Both the position numbers and the translations under genes were made by a program. This document shows, piece by piece, positions 50,118 to 60,300 of a stretch of 64,000 nucleotides of DNA. Each line of letters begins with the position of its first letter. The stretch's first letter is position 1. Source of the DNA: Paraescarpia echinospica (taxonomy: Eukaryota; Annelida; Polychaeta; Sabellida; Siboglinidae); assembly GCA_020002185.1 (NCBI GenBank), contig CM034544.1:6905510-6969509 (forward strand), given 5' to 3'. The notes beneath the pieces were generated by a model. That model did no database searches and was not told where the DNA came from. It saw only the letters and a list, made by a program, of their open reading frames with translations.

Positions 50118-51125
50118 GGCAAAAGAAATTAAACAATTTGGGCAAATTAAAAAATAACCCAATCACCTGCCATGTCTGGCCTTAATTTATATACAAATCA
50201 AATCAGCTAAATGTATGCAAGATCGATTTACAAGTAGATTCATCTAACACACAAACATTTGTATACCTGACTTTTGACCCAGCCCTTGGCCTATTTGTGA
50301 CACGCGGATGGTTGATTTTGAAACCAACCCCGAATGGATCTATTCTATTTATAGCAAACTTGTAACAATTAATAACATTCAGTGTCAATGATGAAATAAA
50401 ACAATCTGAACCAGGAATATTATGCACGGACTACAATCGCGACATATACTAATTACTTATGTAAGCGTTTTGTTTATTGATTTTATTAAAACATAAAAAA
50501 ATAGGGCCTAATAAGAAAATCATAAATTATATTTGTGTTTTCACTAAAGTTTGATGTTGATTTTGCCATCGACTAAAATGTATTAAAACTATTAATTCAA
50601 GATTGTGTTTAAAAATGAAGCAAAATCAGTGAACGTGCATTTATTACCTTTGAGCGAGTCCGTGACCTATTTCTAACAAACACCTGCACTTTGATTTTGA
50701 AACGATCCCTCGATTAATATATCTATTTATCAGTCAACTCGATACATTGTTTCAAGTGGCCAGGGCTGGAATAAATTAATGTGGACCAGAAATACAGTTG
50801 TCAGACAGTGTTTACCCTTGCCGGGGTGAATCTGGTTGCCCCAGTGACAGTGGTGTGAGGGCGTGACGGACATTCAATGGAAAGGTACTGATCAAGGACA
50901 CAAACAATGTGTCCACATAATGAGTGCCATGTTTGATCTCCACAAATACAAGTAATGTGCATCATTAACTCCGTGGCGACTCACTCGACTTGGACATTTA
51001 AAATAGTACATTATTTTTGCACTGACTTCTAAAAGTACATTTTTGTGCAGTTCCAATATGACTCTAGTTCCCATAAATTGTGTTAATATCAGGTGGAGTT
51101 GTCACAGGAGGTGTGTCGTGGGTGC
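50118..51125. other. Region 3' of the NLR-like gene
   Basis: No gene seen. On the minus strand an AATAAA-type polyadenylation hexamer lies near 50639-50644, about 510 bp after the NLR-like stop codon. I cannot say whether it is used. Confidence 0.35.
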
Positions 51126-51153
51126 TTACCTGAGGTGGTGGTGACAATTAGTG

Positions 51154-51376
51154 TTAAGACTCTCTCTCAGCCTTCGCCTCATGTAGCCTGTCTTCTGCTA
51201 TGTCGAGCCACTCTTCTAGCGCGTCCATGTCTTTGCCCCACCACTGACCCCTGCCCGCCAGGGGGCGTGTTTCTAGGCGGGTCAGGGTGGGCTGGAGCTG
51301 GTCCACACAGCGTTGGTTGTGCACGATGGGGTCAGGGTGCCTGGCGCCTTGGCCTTGTGGACGCTGCAAGTCGACA
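51154..51376 (-). CDS. NLR-like gene, terminal coding exon
   Basis: Acceptor ttgttgcag at 51377-51385; phase 2 entry completes a Ser codon. Encodes 73 residues and TAA: a Pro/Arg/Gln-rich start (SVDLQRPQGQGARHPDP), two tryptophans (GRGQWWGKDMDAL), then a helical acidic end (EEWLDIAEDRLHEAKAERES). A strong donor (CAG then GTAAGC, 51131-51124) lies 24 nt after the stop, so a spliced 3' UTR is likely. The short distance would not be expected to trigger nonsense-mediated decay. No domain name is assigned to the tail. Confidence 0.65.
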
Positions 51377-54300
51377 CTGCAACAAGACACAACGACTTCT
51401 AAACTAACTGTCGCCTGTCTCCCTCCACTCGTGTCAACTCACACACGATGTGACAGCGGCAATAATGTCATCAAGTGTGCTGCTACTCACCTCGCCAACC
51501 ACACCCGGGGTGTTTGTCGCACTGCTTTCCTCAACCTCGCAACGCCCGCCTCGCTTAGCCAGTTGTTGAACAGACTGCAACAGAAGAGTTACCCTTGGGG
51601 TGATTACACAAGGGTGATTACCCCCCAACAGTTCTACGTACACACCCGGCCCAGTTGACGCCATACCACGGAGGGAATTATTTGTTCCTGTCAGTCTCTG
51701 GTTGTTGTGGCCGGGGAAAGTTCCTTCTGAAAACTCCGTCACATTTTTACACAGTTTACCAATTTATAAACTGAACAATAAAATTAATTAATTGTTGAAT
51801 TGTGACGACACAGTTGACAATAATAAGACCCTTTGGTGACAACACACGCGTTCACTAAGCTAGATTTGGTGACGTTTGACGCGGCAACAGTTTGACACGT
51901 TTTCTGAAAAGAAGTTTCCAGTAAGACATTGAATGTGAAAAGAAACAAAGTGTCACATTCGCATGAAGGGAATTTGAGGACAGAAACTCGGAGGGGAAAA
52001 GTTGGTGTCACTGGTGGGAAAATGTGGTGACAGGAGACAGGGTGCGGGGTAATTACCCGATGTCAGGGTAGACGGCAGTTTATAAAGAGAACGTAACATC
52101 CTACCTGAGTGTGCAAAATGCCGGTAATGTCACAACCGTCTCTGTCACGCGCCTGGCGGTGACGTCTTTGATGGAGTTGGAACCAAGCCTGTCACCAGAA
52201 CAGTTCGTTGACATTGTGACATTTGTACAGTGTACAGTGGTGACACAAATGACAGGAACACAAAGCACGGGAAGTGATAGTATTATTGCTAAAACGTTTT
52301 TGAATTTTGTGTAAGAACGTGTTGCTTAGTATGATTATGTGAGTCTATTTTAAAAGTCCACGTGCGTGTGTTACTGCGTGCGTGCATGCGTGTGTTATTA
52401 CGTGTGTATGTACGTCATAGTAACATATGTTATATCGCGGGTGTCTACTTGTCTTGTGTGTACAGGTTAATTAGATTGTGTGTACGTACTTGTAAACTTG
52501 TGTGTAAGTTAGTGTGTGTAGTGTGCCAAGTGTTGATACATGTTAATGCGTGTGTTGTGTGTCCAGTGTTGATACGTGTTAATGCGTGTGTACGTGCATG
52601 TGTGTTGTGTGCCCAGTGTTGATACGTGTTAGTGCGTGTGCTGTAGGCTTCAGGACTCTCCTCACCATAACAACTTCAACGACGTCGCTGACGGCAGAGT
52701 AGTCACCAGACGGCCGACGTCTGTGTCATCAAGGTTGCACCGGTTCAGGCTGTTGACAAACACAACTGTTTATTTAGTATCTAACAGTAACACTCACAAG
52801 TAAACAAACTAGTCACATGATCAAGATGCTGTCATTATCAACACCCACTTTTGTGACAAAAGTCTCAATGTTTAGAATCCGTTGACAATATTGCGAGATG
52901 TGTTTATAAATGGTGAGTTAATAACAAGTTTGTTGTAGTTAATGAGATGTCAGACATTATCAGTTCAATGTAATCTAACATACCCCAGTAGCCTCAGCCG
53001 CGGCCAGTGGTCGATATTGCCGGCGACGGCGGACATCGGTCGGCCGTGGAGGTCGTTACCGTAGAGTCTAAACAAACATCACATCTAAATGACTGCAACA
53101 TCAGTTCAACAGTTCACTCAATACAACACATTAAACACATCCCACTAAACTCACTCGACATTTGTCTCTTCGTGCAGACCTGAATAAAGCGACTTTGTGA
53201 AGGAATAATCCGTGAAATGTCAAAAGACGACGCGTCTTGTTGACGTGTTTGTTACGTTGTTTCTAAAACGTAGATTCGACATAGCACGAAAAGTTTACTT
53301 TGAAAATAATGTAAAGTTTCAGGAAACAAACAAAATGTTGAATTGCATAAACTTTCCATGAATGGTCTTTACATATTTATTAATTACACCTAATTTAAAA
53401 AATTACTACTTACTGGCATCCATTTGTTGTATTTTATTATAAAGTTACTGATGTGAGTAAGCGTAGTTTGTGACCACATAATTCACGTTGAAAGCAAAAT
53501 GCATAATGCTATATGTATAAAAGTTGTTATATTTACTAAGATGTAGATTAATGAAACACACATTAAATACAAACCGTAAATGTCCCTGATGACAACTTAT
53601 ACCTTAGCTCTGTCAACTCCAACAAACGACCTGCTGCCTCCAACATATCAGCCACTTCATCCCCGCTGCCAGTGGGGAGATGACAGTTGTCCAGGCTGCA
53701 AAATAAACAAACAACGTCACATTAATCGTATACACAAACACGCGATACATTTATACAAAATATTCTAATTGTTTGTTGATTAAGGCAGTGTAAGTGAATA
53801 TATATGTAAATTATTGTACTATTTATAGACGACACTACAATATGCCTTTGATGACTTATAATTTTCAAATATGGTAGGAAATGATATATTCATGTACGCT
53901 GGATACACTTGCAACGCACATTATCATAAAACATTGCATCAACAAAATAGCCATGATACTTTTTCAGATTGTATGTTGAATAACGCGCCACAATATTAAC
54001 AGCGAAAGCTTGATTTGGTTGTCCGGTCACAAATTAAATTAGGTACCAGTAGACGAGTAGTAGTAGTAGTATATACTATAGGTCATAAATTATTATCTGG
54101 GAAATCGTATTTATAACAATATTCGCACGAGGAGTGCAAAAGTCATGGAGAGGTCAGAGACACGGTCACTCACTGACACAGATAGTTTATATTAACATTT
54201 AAAGTACGGTAATTAAGGGAATCATGTCAAATGTATATTTTTCGTAAACATGTGTCAAACGATATGAACGTGACAAATTAATATTTCATATTATGTCAGT

Positions 54301-57300
54301 TGATTTACTGTAACAATAGTCATGGATATGATAAATAATATAATTTTAAGTTGATATGAACAAGTGCCTAAGTCTTGGGCTAAGAGTTAAGCCTGATGTC
54401 AATTGCTACAAACCAGGTGGCGATTCTGTGTGCTACGCCTGTGATATTGATATATCAGCTGCCTTTTCACTGTTCAGTTTTTGAAAACAATTTGTCTATA
54501 TCCTTATAGGCTATACTAATATCACCATTAAATCCACAAACAAAGTACAAACACAGCCAGAGTTATTTACATACACAAAATAGTACAAAGTCAAACATTG
54601 CAACAAACTTTGTGAATCGAATTGCAAATCGTCAGATGAACGCTAGACGTATTTAACAGGTGTTTTGAAAAAGTGTCTTATGAAATGTTAAACGTCGTAA
54701 TTACAGGCGACCAGTTTCTTGTTAGTGTTATTTTATAATATTTATCTAAACCACATTTCGCAGACAACTTACAGTTACACAGACTGTTTAAAAGACGTGA
54801 AAATAGGCAAATGCGTGAAAATATATTGTACTCAATCCGTTTGAAAGAGTACGATATCAACGTTTGCTGGTCTCATTCTGTTTTAGGAAGATTACACGAT
54901 AAGATCGCAACTTTTAAAATCAGTTAATCATTAAAAGTTTGAATGAAAGACACAATGCCATATATTTGTGTAGAAATGTGATTTATTTAGAACAACGGTA
55001 CTATCACAAAATTATGTAATTTAAATTTATAATATATATTTATATAGCGAATATGTATCGACTTGGTTGGTAACCATACAATGTGACTTTTTAAATTTGT
55101 GTTATACCTTTTTATTATTGTCGTTGTTTACACGACTGTTCACAACAACACGTTACACACAATTTACGTCACTAGTACGTTTAGGATGGAAGCAATGGGC
55201 CATACCCACAGAAATCTTCTTAATTTTGTTCTCCAAAGTACGACTACAGGTTTAGCTTGGTACAACAATGGGTGGCTAAGCCAGACACTTTAACCCCGCT
55301 TTCAGAGTTCTTAGGTACGCCGCTGATAACAACTGACGAATGTTGTCATTACAATTTCAGACATAAAAATACTGCATTCATCCAGCAAACGTCTCATCGC
55401 ATTCCTAAATTTGGTGTCTGAATTCAGAAACATATTGGCATCCATGGGAATCACGTGCATACATTGCGAGTTGGATGTTTGTTGTGTATGTGCAAGTGCG
55501 TCCGTCAGTTGGTATGAACAAACACACAATAAAAATCACACAATACATAATTTGTAACCCCTGAGGAACTCACTCCAGGATGGATATAGTACTTCCTGTA
55601 CACCAAGCCAACAGATATGTCACGTCCTGTACTTGCTGTACATCGAGGGTGACGCCACTGATATTCAACTCCCCGTTTGTGAGGATATGTTGAGACACGG
55701 TGTCCCACAAAGCCGGGTCCTGGAATTGTCGTAGAAGGGAGATGACATGCAGCTTCCGATGCTTCGAATCCTCGCTGCTTTCATCTTCCGCTGGACAATA
55801 AAACATGCGACAAAGAGCGGTTAAATATAGCTGCTTGTTCATGTCTCCACGTACAAACTACATACGTCCCCAGCAAGTTACTCTTGATTGGGTCAATGAT
55901 ATAGTATACCTGCCAAATCTCCCATGAAAACGCATGCGCTAAACTGGTAATTTCTGACCGTTTGGAACTTATATCTGAAACTGCATTGCAGCTACATATG
56001 AGATAAGTTAAATTTACAAGCTACGTTTAAAGTGTCGTGATACGTTCAGAAGAGCATGGAACTTATAGCGGAAACATTCTATTATATTTCAAATTCAGTA
56101 TTACAATATATAGGCCTACACATATTAGATAACTATAACAAGGCTTCTCTACAAAGCAACCATTTGTATTCTGTCAGAATATGTAAGTTCCTCAAAACAT
56201 CTTCCGTACAAAGTCATTGTCTGTTGCTTAAGCTGGTCTATAATGTGTGAATTTCAATGATGGGGGACCGTCAACTGTCCATTGTGGAGACAAACAAGCT
56301 GACAAATTCGAAAGTAGCAGGTTGAGAAGGAAATTATGGAACGTCGTGTGGAAGCAGAAAGAATACGGAGACAAACCTGGCTGGGCGACAACTTTAAGTG
56401 CAGCCACCGCTGAAACAGACAAGGAAGAATTCTTCTTACTGTCATTTTTGTATTTTCTTTTCAGCAAATGCTTACAAAAAACCAGCTGCTCGTTTATCCG
56501 CGTCAATAATAATAATTTAATTAATTAGTCAACATTGGGTAATTAGCGCGCAACCTCGACATACCAAAACATTTAAGTAAAAAGCCATAATGTGCATGAT
56601 TATGAAGATATTTATACATATTATGCAATGTGTATAACCGCATAATAATGGTAATAAATACATATTAACAAATAATTTAATTAATTAGTAAATATTAACT
56701 AATTAGTGCGCAACCTCAACACTTTTCAATAAAAGGCCATAATGTCCACGATTATGAAGATATTTGTATAATTTATGCGAACAGTAAACCACATTAACTA
56801 TGGTAATAGATATACATTATCAGTCATTTCACATTAACTGTGTTAATATGTCAGCCTTCATGATATCAAAGTTTTCATTAGATTCTTCCACTGTGAGACC
56901 AACTTCTGAGTAAACCACTAACGTGAAAATTGTGATCATAGTTGCAAATGGTTAGCGCTTGCATTAATTCTTTCAGGTGCTTAACACCAAATGTAGACTT
57001 TCGCTTCGGTTTTAAAGAGGAACGTATTACACGAAACTAATCTACAGAATTGTATATTGATTTTTTCATAACATCCATTGTTGTTGGCCATATCAAATTT
57101 TAATGACATTCATATTAAAATTGTTTTCTTTAAAAACTACTATTCTCTGACAACTGAAGTAATTTCACCACTTACCTTCATGCTTTTCCTTGTAAGTTTT
57201 CAGTTCTTCTTTCGCGTTGCTTGCTTCCTCCCTCGCAAGTCGGATTTGTTCTGAAATGAAACAATTCCTATGTAATTCAGTGGCATATCCAGGGGATTTT

Positions 57301-60300
57301 TGGTTGCCTGGAAACCCCGCAACAATTTCTCACTATTGTATGATCCATACGGTAACGTACAGCAGGGGCATACACGGGGCGGGGGGGTTGGTTGCCCGGA
57401 AACCCCTCCAAATTTCTGCACTGCTGTATGATCAAAATGATGGCAACGTACGTGAGTACGCGGAAGGATGACGGTAATATTCATAGGCGCGGGAACAGGG
57501 TTAGGGTTATAACTTGGTTTTGAACAGCACTGTCCCCCTTGTGTTCGGATGTCATGAGTTCACAGCAGACAGCGGAGAGGCTGAAGCTACAGTGGCTCAG
57601 CAGGGAAATATTTTCAACAGCACCCCGATGTCGCTATCGAGCCAACCGAGACAGCCACGAGGTGAAGGAAGATGTGAAGGTATGATGTGAAGATATGATG
57701 CGGCGGCGAAATTTGTTCAGTGGTGCTGAAGCTCCGGTAGCCCCCCAATATGAATTTAATTCCCGCGCCATTGGTAATACCCGTTTGGAAACCCCCGAAC
57801 ATGTCAATCCTGGGTATGCCCCTGTAATTATACGTTTCGTATGCATTCAGTACTTAAATATCAACATAGAATATAAAACTAATTTACCAACTGTTAGTGC
57901 GAATTTATTGGTGAGATTATCGCATTATAACGAACCCTGTTTTTCCTTCATGTTTCCTGCTGTTGAAAGGAGAGAGCAAGGTGCAATATTGTTAAACCAC
58001 TAGTTCTCTTCATTCGTTCTATTGTCTTCTATCAGCCCCACCTCTCTCCATCTTCCATCCTCCCCCAGCCTTCTCATGTCCCTCCTCTCACAGCCCTCCC
58101 ATCTCAGCTGTGGCCTTCCCCTTTTTGTGTCCATCATGTGTTCAGCCTCTGCTCTCTTAACTAGTTTGCTGCATCCATTCTTACCAAGTGGCCTGTCCAT
58201 CTCATCCAGCATCTCTGCATTACATACTAACCCCTTTCGTCAGGTAACTCACCCTTTCTCATCCACCCTCTTTGTCCTTATGTTTCTTTGAACCCAGTTG
58301 TAAATAAAACAAAGATATTTCATGAAAAATAATATTTGAAGATCATTTAATAACTGTCTCTCCGTCTCACCATCGTACATCCTCTTGGTCGATTCAAACT
58401 CTTCTCTTTCCTTTCTGAATTCCTCCCTCGCATCTCGGATTTGTTCTGAAACAAATCCTACCATTGCCCACATCTCATATCCACAGTACCATGTTATCTT
58501 AGTTTCTTTGTTCAAAATGACAAGCTACAGATGGTGTCCCATGCTTGGAAAACTTGAAATTGACAGGATTGTAGGCAAAATGCCAAAGAAGGTTGAAGCA
58601 CTCGTTAAGGCGAAGTGGAGTGCAACCCCTTAATGAGCCCGAAAGAACTTTTGTGTGACCATCGTATGGTAAATACGTTGGACAATCCCAGACGGCTGGA
58701 ACACAAACAGTTAGACAAGCATGTTGTAAATAAACTTTGCACATTTCTTCGCATTACAATGTTCTGCACCTTGTATGCATTATTTCCCCGCCACTGCATG
58801 TCTGCCGGTATGCATGCTGATACGTTATGTTCTATGTCACCTTACAGTAACGTATGGCATTTTAATACAGACTTCCTGGTTCCAAGTCAGACGTACCGTT
58901 GAATTGAACTCTACGTTGATTCTCCTCCTTCACCTTATCAAGTTGCTCCATCAGGCATCGAACTTGCTCTGTTGTAAATGTAACTCACATTATGTTGTAA
59001 CACACAGCACAGACATAATTACTTTCGACATTAGACTATACAACTATTACATCAGCAGCAGTTCATAATTGTTATAGACATTAGACTATACAACTATTAC
59101 ATCAGCAGCAGTTCATAATCATCATAGACATTAGACTATACAACTATTACAACGGCAGCAGTTCGTAATTGTTATAGACATTAGACTATACAACTATTAC
59201 AACGGCAGCAGTTCGTAATTGTTATAGACATTAGACTATACAACTAAATTACAGCAGTTCATAATTGTTATAGACATTAGACTATACAACTAAATTACAA
59301 CAGCAGCAGTTCATAATTGTTATAGACATTAGACTATACAACTATTACAAAAGCAGCAGTTCATAATTGTTATAGACATTAGACTATACAACTATTACAT
59401 CAGCAGCATGTTCATAATTGTTATAGACATTAGACTATACAACTATTACATCAGCAGCAGTTCATAATTGTTATAGACATTAGACTATACAACTATTACA
59501 TCAGCAGCATGTTCATAATTGTTATAGACATTAGACTATACAACTAAATTACAACAGCAGCAGTTCATAATTGTTATAGAAGTGTTATAGAAGTCTGAGG
59601 TCTATATGTCACTTATTTGCCAGTTGCATATTTAACTTTTAACACAACAGAAACCAGCATCTATATATTAATACATTAATTTGGGGGCATTATAAGCGTA
59701 TATCTCTCCCATCCGTTGAGGTCCAGTCGCCTCGAGTGTTCATTCGCTTCCTTGGATCAATTTACCTACCAACGGGCAATATATTAAAAACATTAAATTA
59801 AAGTTAAAAAAGCATGTAGTCAACAAAATACTACAATGGTGATAACCGATGCTCATGGTTTGTCGCTCCATGGGAGGGTGTAAGCTAGTTCCCACAGCTA
59901 CTGTATTGTTATGATTGGTAAAGGGGGCAGTCTTTTCTTCTATCCGGAATGAAACGGCACAGTAATTCGTAACAGGAAGTCTGCTGTGTTGAACGTGGGA
60001 AAAGGGGACATCGCTGAAGATCAAAGGTTATTGTGGTTAACTCAGCCCGCCTCAGCAGTATTGACAATAAAGCTTGTTTAAAACTGGATGTCTTGTTTAC
60101 CATTTGAACATGCTGTCGGGTCGTATCTTCCGAATTGCGAACATTGTTACGGGCTTACTAAGCATAATTTGATGGGCAGTGTACATCCAACATAGTTACC
60201 AGTCTTAAGAACATTATAATAATTAATAAATGAAAAACTGGGAACAGAATGCCTGCTAGGGACTTAGCCAGAGACCTGTCTGTCCGTCTTCAAGACTGGC

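Noticed and set aside
51093..51407. Plus-strand ORFs over the last NLR-like exon
   Set aside because: The minus-strand exon has a proper acceptor, matching phase and stop; the plus frames are shadows.
55795..57170. Hidden NACHT exon
   Set aside because: I looked on the minus strand for a P-loop and acidic Walker B motif and for any open stretch longer than 100 codons and found none.
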